37,090 nt of DNA from Candidatus Rokubacteria bacterium CSP1-6 (GTDB taxonomy: Bacteria > Methylomirabilota > Methylomirabilia > Rokubacteriales > CSP1-6): NCBI GenBank assembly GCA_001443385.1, contig LDXP01000011.1:7892-44981 (forward strand), in the 5' to 3' direction. The position numbers were made by a program, and so were the translations under genes. Of the stretch, positions 28,328 to 36,529 are shown one piece after another. The notes beneath the pieces were generated by a model that was not told the DNA's origin, ran no database searches, and saw nothing but the letters and a program-made list of their open reading frames with translations. How positions within the stretch are numbered: position 1 is the stretch's first letter; every line of letters begins with the position of its first letter.

Positions 28328-29446
28328 TCATGCGCGTTGCGCCAGCAGGCGCGTGTAGAGCGCCTCGGTCTTCTCCACCTTGAGCCGGGTGGAGAAGAGC
28401 GCCTCGACCCGCTTGCGGCCCGCCCGGGCCATCGCCTTGGCGCGCGTGGGGTTCTCGATGACTCTCAGGATGGCCTGGGCCAGCGCCTCCGGATTCCGCG
28501 GCGGCACGAGGAGGCCGGTCTCACCGTCGAGGACCAGCTCGGGGATCCCTTCGAGGTTGGTCCCGATCACCGGCGTCTCCACCGCCAGCGATTCCCTCAG
28601 CGAGCCCGTCAGCCCGAGGCCGGCGTAGGAGGCGTCCACGGTCACGTTGCTGGCGGCCAGGATCTCGGGAATATCTTCCCGGTGGCCGAGCACCCGCGTC
28701 ACGTCCCCGATCCCGCGCTCCCGGGCCTTCTCGCCGAGGCTGACGATCCGCGCCGGCGGCGCCCCCACGATGAGCAGACGCGCCGGCGGCGCCGCCTGGG
28801 CCACCCGCGCCATGGCGTCCAGGACGTCATCGTTGCCGCGCCAGCTGCGGACGCCGATCTGCGTGACGAGGAAGTGGTCCGGCTGGAGCCCCAGCTCCGA
28901 GCGCACGCGGCCGCCGTCCACGCCGGGGTGGAAGCGGTCGGTGTCGGTGCCGGAGTAGATGACCTCGATCTTCTCCATCGGAACGCCCGCCGCGACGAGC
29001 CCCCGCTTGATGGACTGAGACACGGCCACGACGGCGGTCACCCGGCCCGTCGTGTAGCCGAGGCGGTTCCACGGGCCCAGCGGGAAGCTCACGCCGCGGT
29101 TCAGGATCAGCACGGGGATCTTCTCGAAGAGGCCGGCGAGGAGCGCCAGGGTCCGGGCGCGCCCCTTGTGGCAGTGGACGATCTGGATCCGGTGCTCGCG
29201 CAGGAGGCGAACGATCCCGACCACCGATCGCATATCCAGCTCGTGACTCATGGGGAGGGACACGTACGGGATGCCCGCCCCTTCGGCCTCCCGCCGCCAC
29301 AGGGGGCTCGAACGCGTCGCCACCACGACGTGGTGGCCGCGGGCGCGGAGCCCCAGGGCCAGGTCGCGGAGCTGGATCGCCGCCCCGGTGAAGTAGTCCT
29401 CCTTCGGGTAGAGCTGCAGGATCCTCAGCGGGGTCAGGTCTTGCAT
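28328..29446 (-). CDS. glycosyltransferase family 4-like
   Basis: ILQLYPKEDYFTGAAIQLRDLALGLRARGHHV, IEVIYSGTDTDRFHPG, VIGTNLEGIPELVLDGETGLLVPPRNPEALA. Confidence 0.9.
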   Translation of the reverse strand: MQDLTPLRILQLYPKEDYFTGAAIQLRDLALGLRARGHHVVVATRSSPLWRREAEGAGIPYVSLPMSHELDMRSVVGIVRLLREHRIQIVHCHKGRARTLALLAGLFEKIPVLILNRGVSFPLGPWNRLGYTTGRVTAVVAVSQSIKRGLVAAGVPMEKIEVIYSGTDTDRFHPGVDGGRVRSELGLQPDHFLVTQIGVRSWRGNDDVLDAMARVAQAAPPARLLIVGAPPARIVSLGEKARERGIGDVTRVLGHREDIPEILAASNVTVDASYAGLGLTGSLRESLAVETPVIGTNLEGIPELVLDGETGLLVPPRNPEALAQAILRVIENPTRAKAMARAGRKRVEALFSTRLKVEKTEALYTRLLAQRA

Positions 29447-29501
29447 TCCAACATTCCCCCGTCCACTTCTGCAGACGCGTGTGATTGCAAGACCTGACCC
29501 C
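29430..29501. repeat. 72-bp inverted-repeat element, perfect 16-bp ends (GGGGTCAGGTCTTGCA ... TGCAAGACCTGACCCC)
   Basis: Arms 29430-29445 and 29486-29501, 40-nt spacer; runs from the DegT stop codon into the first codons of the glycosyltransferase. Confidence 0.9.
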
Positions 29502-30577
29502 TAATTGAAGAACTCCCGGACGGCGGCGGCGACCTGATCGATCTCCTCCTCCGTGTGGCCGGCCGAGAGCGGGAGGGTGAGGATCTCCCGGACGATCCTC
29601 TCAGTCCGCGGAAGCGCCGGCGGATTCAGGTGCTCCACGGCGGGCTGGCGGTGGCAGGGGACGGGGTAGTGGATGCCGGTCTGGATTCCCCGCTCCCGGA
29701 GGAAGCCGGCCAGCGCGTCGCGCCGGTCGGTCCGGATGACGTAGAGGTGGAAGACGTGCCGGGCTGCCGGCTGTTCCACGGGGAGGATCAGGGGAAGTCC
29801 GGCCAGCCGATCGGCGTAGCGCGCCGCGAGCTGGCGCCGGCGCTCATTCATGGCGTCCAGCCTGCGCAGGATGACGCGCCCGATCGCCGCCTGGATGTCG
29901 TTGAACCGCAGGTTGAACCCCACCTCGCTGTGGACGTCCTTGTTGAGCCTGCCGTGGTCGCGCAGGCGCCGGCACCGCGCGGCGATCTCGTCGTCGTCGG
30001 TCACGAGGATGCCGCCGTCGCCCATGACGGTCAGGTTCTTCGAGGGATAGAACGAGAAGGCGCCGGCGCGGCCGAAACTGCCGACCTTCTTGCCCTGCCA
30101 GGTCGCGCCGTGGGCCTGGCAGCAGTCCTCGAGGAGCCAGAGCCCGTGGCGCGACACGAGCTCCTGGACGCGCGCGAGATTGACGGGATGGCCGTAGATG
30201 TGAACCGGGATGATGCCGACCGTCCGCGACGTGATCTTCTGGGCGGCGTCGGCCGGATCCATCGCGTAGGTATCGTCCACGTCCACGAAGACCGGCGTGG
30301 CCTCGCTGAAGCAGATCGCCTCGACGGTCGGGAAGGCGGTGTGGGCGGGGACGAGGACTTCGTCGCCCGCCTTGGCTCCGAGCGCCTTCAGCGTCATCCA
30401 GAGGGCGGCCGTTCCCGAGCTCGTCAGGACAGCATGACGCGTGCCGATATAACGGGCGAACTCGGCCTCGAACGCCTTGCACTCGGGGCCGAGGATGTAC
30501 TGCCGGGATTCGATGGCGGCGAGCGCCGCCCCCTTGATCTCGTCGTCCACGGGGGGGCGGGAAAGCGGGATGGTCAT
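29501..30577 (-). CDS. DegT/DnrJ/EryC1/StrS-type PLP aminotransferase
   Basis: TRHAVLTSSGTAALWMTLKALGAKAGDEVLVPAHTAFPTVEAI, LLEDCCQAHGATWQGKKVGSFGRAGAFSFYPSKNLTVMGDGG. Confidence 0.93.
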   Translation of the reverse strand: MTIPLSRPPVDDEIKGAALAAIESRQYILGPECKAFEAEFARYIGTRHAVLTSSGTAALWMTLKALGAKAGDEVLVPAHTAFPTVEAICFSEATPVFVDVDDTYAMDPADAAQKITSRTVGIIPVHIYGHPVNLARVQELVSRHGLWLLEDCCQAHGATWQGKKVGSFGRAGAFSFYPSKNLTVMGDGGILVTDDDEIAARCRRLRDHGRLNKDVHSEVGFNLRFNDIQAAIGRVILRRLDAMNERRRQLAARYADRLAGLPLILPVEQPAARHVFHLYVIRTDRRDALAGFLRERGIQTGIHYPVPCHRQPAVEHLNPPALPRTERIVREILTLPLSAGHTEEEIDQVAAAVREFFN

Positions 30578-30580
30578 GGG

Positions 30581-31066
30581 TCAGGATCTCCTTTGGTCGA
30601 GCCGGGTATAGTCCCCGCGAAAGTAGAGAAGCGGTTCTCCATCGCGCGCATGGGCCGCCTCCACCTCTCCGACGAAGATCGTGTGGTCGCCGCCCGGGTA
30701 GGCGTGAACGGTGCGGCACTCGAGCTGGGCCAGCGCCTCGGGGAGCAGCGGCAGGCCGAGGGGGCCGGGGCGGTAGCTCACCCCGTTGAACTTGTCGGCG
30801 TCCGTCGTGGCGAAGCGCCGGGACACGGTCTCGTGCTCGGCCGCCAGGACGTTGACCGCGAAGCGGCCGCTGGCGCGGAGGGCGGGGTAGCTCTGGGCTT
30901 TGTGATCCACGCAGACCAGAATCAGCGGCGGCTCGAGGGAGACGGACGTGAAGGCGCTGGCCGTGAGGCCGGTGGGACCCCCGTCGGCATCCCAGGTTGT
31001 GACCACCGTGACGCCGCTCGCGAAATGGCTGAGAACATGGCGGAATTCGTCGGGGCCGATGCCCAT
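30581..31066 (-). CDS. flavin reductase-like domain protein (FMN-binding)
   Basis: FRHVLSHFASGVTVVTTWDADGGPTGLTASAFTSVSLEPPLILVCVDHKAQSYPALRASGRFAVNVLA; start taken at ATG 31066. Confidence 0.88.
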   Translation of the reverse strand: MGIGPDEFRHVLSHFASGVTVVTTWDADGGPTGLTASAFTSVSLEPPLILVCVDHKAQSYPALRASGRFAVNVLAAEHETVSRRFATTDADKFNGVSYRPGPLGLPLLPEALAQLECRTVHAYPGGDHTIFVGEVEAAHARDGEPLLYFRGDYTRLDQRRS

Positions 31067-31088
31067 GGCAGAATCAGGATAACACGGA

Positions 31089-31124
31089 TTGACTCGGGGA
31101 CGACCGCCCCCTATAGTGAGTCCG
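31089..31124 (+). promoter_or_regulatory. mrp promoter TTGACT-N17-TATAGT-N7-ATG
   Basis: TTGACT 31089-31094, TATAGT 31112-31117, ATG 31125; no SD. Confidence 0.6.
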
Positions 31125-32201
31125 ATGATCACAGAGGAAGCCGTCCTCCAGGCGCTCCGGACCGTTCAGGATCCGGGCGCCGGGGAAGATATCGTCAGCC
31201 TCGGCCTGGTCCAGGGCATGACCGTCCAGGACGGGCGAGTGTCCTTCACCCTCCAGTTCACGACCCAGCCAGCGGTGGCGAAGGCCCAGATCCACAGCCA
31301 GGCGCGCAAAGTGGTGGCTGCGCTGGCCGGAGTGTCCGACGTGAAGGTGGCGATGGGAGGCGGGACCCAGGCGGCCGGGCGCGCCACCCACGCCGAGCCT
31401 CCCAAGGAAGACCTCATTCCCGAGGTCAAGCACACGATCGCAGTCTCCTCCGGCAAGGGCGGGGTGGGGAAATCCACCGTCGCCGTCAACCTCGCCCTGG
31501 CCCTCCGCGAGACGGGCGCCCGGGTCGGGCTCGTGGACGTGGATGTATACGGCCCGGACATTCCCCTCATGATGGGCGCCCGCGGCACCCCCGCGATGTT
31601 CAACAACCGCATCATCCCCGTGGAGAGCTACGGGATCAAGCTCATCTCCATCGGTTTCTTCGTGGCACCGGGAGAGGCGATCGTCTGGCGCGGCCCGATG
31701 ATCCACTCGGCGGTCCAGCAATTCTTAAGGGACGTCCACTGGGGCGAGCTCGACTATCTGATCTTCGACATGCCGCCGGGCACGGGCGACGCCCAGCTGT
31801 CCCTCTCCCAGGTTATCCCGCTTGGCGGCGTGGTGATGGTGACCACCCCCCAGGAGGTGGCGCTCCTGGACGTGCGGAAGGCGGTGGCGATGTTCAAGAA
31901 GCTCAACGTCCCGATCCTCGGGATCGTGGAGAACATGAGCGACTTCGTCTGCCCTCACTGCGGGGCGCACACCCCGATTTTCGGCGAAGGGGGAGGCGCG
32001 AAGATCGCCCGGGAGGCGGACGTGCCGGTCCTGGCCCAGATCCCGATCGATCCGGAGACGCGGAAGGGCGGCGACGAAGGAGAGCCGATCCTGGTCCGGA
32101 AGCCCGATTCGGCCCAGGCCGCGGCCTTCCGGAAACTGGCGGCGGCCGTCGCCGACCGGGTCAGCACACTCTCCGTTTTCACGCTTCCGAAAATCACCTA
32201 G
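31125..32201 (+). CDS. Mrp/ApbC/NBP35-family Fe-S carrier ATPase with N-terminal MIP18/DUF59 domain
   Basis: AVSSGKGGVGKSTVAVNLALALRETGARVGLVDVDVYGPDIPLMMG; C-terminal FVCPHCGAHTPIFG. Confidence 0.95.
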   Translation: MITEEAVLQALRTVQDPGAGEDIVSLGLVQGMTVQDGRVSFTLQFTTQPAVAKAQIHSQARKVVAALAGVSDVKVAMGGGTQAAGRATHAEPPKEDLIPEVKHTIAVSSGKGGVGKSTVAVNLALALRETGARVGLVDVDVYGPDIPLMMGARGTPAMFNNRIIPVESYGIKLISIGFFVAPGEAIVWRGPMIHSAVQQFLRDVHWGELDYLIFDMPPGTGDAQLSLSQVIPLGGVVMVTTPQEVALLDVRKAVAMFKKLNVPILGIVENMSDFVCPHCGAHTPIFGEGGGAKIAREADVPVLAQIPIDPETRKGGDEGEPILVRKPDSAQAAAFRKLAAAVADRVSTLSVFTLPKIT

Positions 32202-32202
32202 C

Positions 32203-32823
32203 GTGGTGGTCCTGCCGATCTTCCCGCTCCCCGGCCTGACCTTTTTCCCTCACACGCTCCTGCCGCTCCACATCTTCGAGGCGCGCTACCGCGCGATGGT
32301 CACCGACTGCCTGGCCCGCGACCGGCGCCTGGCCGTGGTAGGGCTCAGGCCCGGCTACGAGGCGACCTATGACGCGAAGCCTGAGGTGTACGCCGTGGCC
32401 GGCGCGGGGGAGATCGTGCGGTGGGAGCGGCTCGCCACGGGCAGGTTCAACATCCTTGTCCGTGGCGACTGCCGTGTGAGGATCGAGACCGAGCTGCCGA
32501 CGGACACGCTCTACCGCGTGGTGCGGGCCCGCGTCCTCGAGGACGCCGTCCCCCAGGGCGATGGCGGCCGGCTCGCCTCCCAGACCGATCGCGTGAAAGC
32601 GGCCTGTCTCAGGCTCCTCGAGGCCCACGGCCAATCCTCGCGCGAGGTGGAGCGGGCGCTCCGCGCGGCGACGGTCCCAGGAGTGGCGGCGGACCGGATC
32701 GCCTCGGTGGTCATCCCGGATCCGCTTCTGCGGCAGGATATGCTGGAGACGCTCGACGTCGGGCGCCGCCTCGACCGGCTCGCCGCCGCCCTCGACGACC
32801 TGCTACGCCAGGTCACTTCGTAG
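32203..32823 (+). CDS. LON substrate-binding-domain protein (no protease domain)
   Basis: LPIFPLPGLTFFPHTLLPLHIFEARYRAMVTDCLARDRRLAVVGL. Confidence 0.88.
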   Translation: MVVLPIFPLPGLTFFPHTLLPLHIFEARYRAMVTDCLARDRRLAVVGLRPGYEATYDAKPEVYAVAGAGEIVRWERLATGRFNILVRGDCRVRIETELPTDTLYRVVRARVLEDAVPQGDGGRLASQTDRVKAACLRLLEAHGQSSREVERALRAATVPGVAADRIASVVIPDPLLRQDMLETLDVGRRLDRLAAALDDLLRQVTS

Positions 32824-32826
32824 GTC

Positions 32827-33762
32827 ATGGACCCGATCACGCACGGATTGACGGGGGCCATTCTCGCCCAGGCGGGCCTTCGCCAGCGCTACGGCTACCA
32901 GGCCACCCTGGCGACGACGGCGGGCGCACTGATTCCCGACATCGATGTCCTCTGGTCCCCGGCGGGGAGCGTTGTGGCGCTGGAGACTCACCGCGGGATC
33001 ACCCACTCGTTCGTCGGGGCCCTTGGGCTCGCGGTCGCCCTCGGGCTGATCGTCCGGCTGCTGGGTCCTGAGAAGCGATGGAGGCTCCTGTCGGGCCTCG
33101 CGCTTCTTGGGATCGTCGTCGGCCATCTCATCCTGGACCTCATCACGAGCTACGGGATCCAGCTCTTCCTGCCGTTTTCGCGCTCGCGCCCCGCCCTGGA
33201 CCTTGTCTTCATCATTGATCCCTTCTTCACCCTGCCGCTCCTGGCGGCGCTGGTCACCGGCTACGCCTGGCGCTCCCGGTCGGCGCTCATCGGGCGGGTG
33301 GCCCTGGGACTCATCGCGGGTTACCTGGGCCTGATGGCGGTCAACCACGTCGCGGCCGTGAGCACGCTCGATCGCATCGCGCGGGCCCAGGGAATCGTCC
33401 CGCGCCGGGTCGAAGCGCTGCCGGAGCCGTTCACGCCGTTCCGCTGGCGAGGCTTCGTGGAGGACGGGAATACGTACTGGCAGGGGATCGTCGCTGTCGA
33501 GCGGGGGCAAGCGGACCTGGTCGCCATTTCAAAGGGCCCGCGGAACGGGCCGGTGGCGCGGGCGGAGGAGGTCGAGGCGGTCAAGACGTTTCGCTGGTTC
33601 GCGCGCTTTCCGGTGGTGACCTTGCGTGAGGACGGCGCGCGGCAGGTCGTCGAGTACCAGGACCTCCGGTTCGCCCACTCATTCAGGCGGCGCCCCGCCT
33701 TCCTGCTTCGGGTCATCCTGGGACCCGGGGGTGTCGTCGAGCAGGTCCTTCTCAACCCATGA
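32827..33762 (+). CDS. YdjM-like membrane-bound metal-dependent hydrolase family
   Basis: MDPITHGLTGAILAQAGLRQRYG, ETHRGITHSFVGAL, GHLILDLITSYGIQLFLPFS. Confidence 0.88.
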   Translation: MDPITHGLTGAILAQAGLRQRYGYQATLATTAGALIPDIDVLWSPAGSVVALETHRGITHSFVGALGLAVALGLIVRLLGPEKRWRLLSGLALLGIVVGHLILDLITSYGIQLFLPFSRSRPALDLVFIIDPFFTLPLLAALVTGYAWRSRSALIGRVALGLIAGYLGLMAVNHVAAVSTLDRIARAQGIVPRRVEALPEPFTPFRWRGFVEDGNTYWQGIVAVERGQADLVAISKGPRNGPVARAEEVEAVKTFRWFARFPVVTLREDGARQVVEYQDLRFAHSFRRRPAFLLRVILGPGGVVEQVLLNP

Positions 33763-34586
33763 GTCCCCGGGCCGATAACCTTCGCATCCCGGCGTTCTCG
33801 GTCGTCGCCGATCCTCACGTACAACCGCGTACGCTCCGGTCGGCTCCTCCCTCGGGCCTTGGGCTGCTCGGTTCTCGGCCCGGGGCAGGAGCCAGAGCGC
33901 GGGGCCTGCTCCGGTTGCTGGTCTTGTGCGCCGTGATCTTCCCCGCCGTCGCCCAGGCGGCCACGTGGGGGTGGCTGGGCGTCAGGATCCGCGACCTCTC
34001 GGAGCAGGAGATGGAGGAGATCTCGACGCGTCACGGCATCCGGGAGGGCTACGGAGCGTTGATCGTCGAGGTCCTGAAGGAGACCCCGGCGGCCCGGGCG
34101 GGGCTTCAGAACGGCGATCTCGTGGTGGCCTTCAAGGATCGGCCGGTCGTCGATACCCGCTCCCTCCAGCGTTTCGTGGCCGCGACGCCGGCGGGGCAGG
34201 AGGTACCCTTGACCGTTCTCCGGGGAGGGGAGGGCCGACGTACGGTGCGAGTGAGCGTGGGGGTGATGCCCCAGGAGGTCGTCGCCGAGCGGGTGGCGGC
34301 GGAGTTCGGCTTCGTTGTCCGCGACCCTCAGGAGGAGCGCGAATCGCTCCGGCCGTCGGGAGTCCCCGCTATCGCCGTGGTGCTGCGCGGCAGCCAGGCC
34401 GACCGGGCGGGGCTCAAGGCGGGGGACGTCATCGTGGAGGTCAACGGGCGGCCCGTGCTGTCCCGCCAAGCCGTGGGCGACGCCCTGGTGGACGTGGCCC
34501 TCGACCAGCCGCTCAGGCTGACCGTGAGGCGGGAGGGGGAGCCATTGGCCCTGACGGTAGCCCCCCCGGGCGCTAGATTTCCCTAA
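33759..34586 (+). CDS. two-PDZ-domain secreted protein
   Basis: GALIVEVLKETPAARAGLQNGDLVVAFKDRPV and IAVVLRGSQADRAGLKAGDVIVEVNGRPV; no protease domain seen. Confidence 0.82.
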   Translation: MSPRADNLRIPAFSVVADPHVQPRTLRSAPPSGLGLLGSRPGAGARARGLLRLLVLCAVIFPAVAQAATWGWLGVRIRDLSEQEMEEISTRHGIREGYGALIVEVLKETPAARAGLQNGDLVVAFKDRPVVDTRSLQRFVAATPAGQEVPLTVLRGGEGRRTVRVSVGVMPQEVVAERVAAEFGFVVRDPQEERESLRPSGVPAIAVVLRGSQADRAGLKAGDVIVEVNGRPVLSRQAVGDALVDVALDQPLRLTVRREGEPLALTVAPPGARFP

Positions 34587-34595
34587 TGAACGCCC

Positions 34596-34625
34596 TTGAC
34601 AAGTGAGCCGCCTTGCCAATAGGGT
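34596..34625 (+). promoter_or_regulatory. candidate promoter TTGACA-N18-TAGGGT upstream of the TRAP operon
   Basis: Perfect -35, 18-nt spacer, weak -10; dctP has an SD (GAGGAGG). Confidence 0.4.
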
Positions 34626-34699
34626 AGCGTGTCGCTTTTGTCTCTAGCGGGGGTCCACTGGAAGCCTCAACCCGGCCGTTTACAGAGGAGGAAGAGAAG

Positions 34700-35836
34700 A
34701 TGGAGAAAGAGAAGATGAAGGAAACCACGTCACGACGCGGCTTTCTGAAGAAGGCGGCGGTCGCCGCCGGCGCCGCGGGGGCGGCGACGATAGGCTTCCC
34801 CCAGGTCTCTAGGGCGCAGACCACCGTCCTGAAGATGCAGGGGTCCTGGGGCGCCAAGGACGTGTTCAACGAGTTCGCCGAAGACTATATCAAGCGCGTC
34901 AACGAGATGGCCGGCGGACGGCTCAAGATTGACTATCTGGTCGGCGGCTCCGTCGTCCACCCCTTCCAGGTGCAGGACGCCGTCCATGGCGGACAGCTCG
35001 ACGGCGCCCACACGGTGACCGTGTACTGGTACGGCAAGCACAAGGCCGCGTCGCTCTTCGGCACCGGCCCGGTGTTCGGCTTCAATGCCAATGAGGGTCT
35101 CGGCTGGATCCACAATGGCGGTGGCCGCGAGCTGTTCAACGAGCTGCTCACCGACATCATGAAGCTCAACATCGTCAGCTTCTTCGCCATGCCGATGCCG
35201 ACCCAGCCGCTCGGCTGGTTCAAGAAGCCGGTCAGGAGCATGGCCGACCTGAAGGGCCTGAAGTACCGCACGGTGGGCCTGGCGGCCGATCTGATGCAGG
35301 CCATGGGCCTGGCGGTGGCGCAGCTTCCGGGCGGCGAGATCGTGCCGGCCATGGAGCGCGGCGTGATCGACGCCTTCGAGTTCAACAACCCGACCTCCGA
35401 CCGCCGCTTCGGCGCCCAGGACGTGGCCAAGAACTACATGCTGGGCAGCTACCACCAGGCCACCGAGTACTTCGAGATCATGTTCAACAAGGCCAAGTTC
35501 ACCGCGCTGCCCAAGGAGCAGCAGGCCATTCTTCAATATGGCGCCGAGGCCGTCTCCTCCGCCAACGAGTGGAAGGGGATGGACTACTACTCGAAGGACC
35601 TGCAGGAGCTGATCACCAAGGACAAGGTCAACGTCCTCCGCACGCCCAAGAGCGTGTTCGACGCTCAGATCAAGGCCTGGGACGGCCTGATCGAGGTGCT
35701 CGGCAAGGACCCCTTCATGAAGAAGGTGATGGACTCCCAGAAGGCGTGGGTGAAGCGGGTGGTCTATTACGGCATGCTCAACGCCGCCGATTACCGCGTC
35801 GCCTACGAGCACCACTTCGCCAAGCTGCCGCTGTAA
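34700..35836 (+). CDS. dctP: TRAP transporter substrate-binding protein (Tat-like signal)
   Basis: TSRRGFLKKAAVAAGAAGAATIGFPQVSRAQ; DctP-like GWFKKPVRSMADLKGLKYRTVGLAADLMQAMG. Confidence 0.92.
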   Translation: MEKEKMKETTSRRGFLKKAAVAAGAAGAATIGFPQVSRAQTTVLKMQGSWGAKDVFNEFAEDYIKRVNEMAGGRLKIDYLVGGSVVHPFQVQDAVHGGQLDGAHTVTVYWYGKHKAASLFGTGPVFGFNANEGLGWIHNGGGRELFNELLTDIMKLNIVSFFAMPMPTQPLGWFKKPVRSMADLKGLKYRTVGLAADLMQAMGLAVAQLPGGEIVPAMERGVIDAFEFNNPTSDRRFGAQDVAKNYMLGSYHQATEYFEIMFNKAKFTALPKEQQAILQYGAEAVSSANEWKGMDYYSKDLQELITKDKVNVLRTPKSVFDAQIKAWDGLIEVLGKDPFMKKVMDSQKAWVKRVVYYGMLNAADYRVAYEHHFAKLPL

Positions 35837-35874
35837 CCTTTTCTCCCGGTACCGTTAAGTGCTGTGCTTTCAGG

Positions 35875-35902
35875 TCGGGCGGCGTGGGCTCACGCCGCCC
35901 GA
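35875..35902 (+). other. perfect 12-bp hairpin TCGGGCGGCGTG-GGCT-CACGCCGCCCGA between dctP and dctQ
   Basis: Direct reading; no U-tract downstream. Confidence 0.8.
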
Positions 35903-35918
35903 GCCTCTGTAGGGGGAC

Positions 35919-36527
35919 ATGACCCGGTTTCTCTTTTTCATCGACTCGCTCAGCACGTGGGTCGGGAAAGCATTTGCCTGGCTGATCCTCGTGCTGACGT
36001 TCGGCGTCAGCTACGAGGTCTTCGTACGCTACGTCCTGCGCGCGCCGACGACCTGGGCCTTCGACATCAGCTACATCACCTACGGCGCCATGTTCCTGAT
36101 GGCCGGCGCCTACACCCTGTCACGCAACGGACACGTGCGTAGCGATATGATGTACCGCTTGTGGCGGCCGAGGGTCCAAGCCACGATGGATCTGGTGCTC
36201 TACATCGCGTTCTTTCTTCCCGCCGTGGGGGCCTGGATCTACTCCGGCTGGGCGTACGCGAGCTTGTCCGTCCGATTCAGAGAGGTGAGCATCTTCAGCC
36301 CCGCCGGGGTTCCGGTGTTCCCGCTCAAGGCCTTGATCCCGGTCACCGGGGTGCTCCTGCTCCTGCAGGGAGTCGCCGAGATCATCCGCTGCGTCCTCTG
36401 CATCCGTCTGGGGGCCTGGCCGCAGCGTCTGCACGACGTCGAAGAGACCGAATCCGTCATCCTCCGTGAGAAGCAGTATCTCGCCGAGCACGGCGAACAG
36501 GCGCCGCCCGGTCGTCAGGGCACCTGA
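35919..36527 (+). CDS. dctQ: TRAP transporter small permease
   Basis: Short 4-TM protein (VSYEVFVRYVLRAPTTWAFDISYITYGAMFLMAGAYTLSRNGHVRSDMMY). Confidence 0.9.
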   Translation: MTRFLFFIDSLSTWVGKAFAWLILVLTFGVSYEVFVRYVLRAPTTWAFDISYITYGAMFLMAGAYTLSRNGHVRSDMMYRLWRPRVQATMDLVLYIAFFLPAVGAWIYSGWAYASLSVRFREVSIFSPAGVPVFPLKALIPVTGVLLLLQGVAEIIRCVLCIRLGAWPQRLHDVEETESVILREKQYLAEHGEQAPPGRQGT

Positions 36528-36529
36528 GC

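Noticed and set aside
29555-32239. 894-aa + strand ORF opposite aminotransferase/flavin reductase and out of frame with mrp
   Set aside because: Spurious; real genes lie in other frames with conserved motifs.
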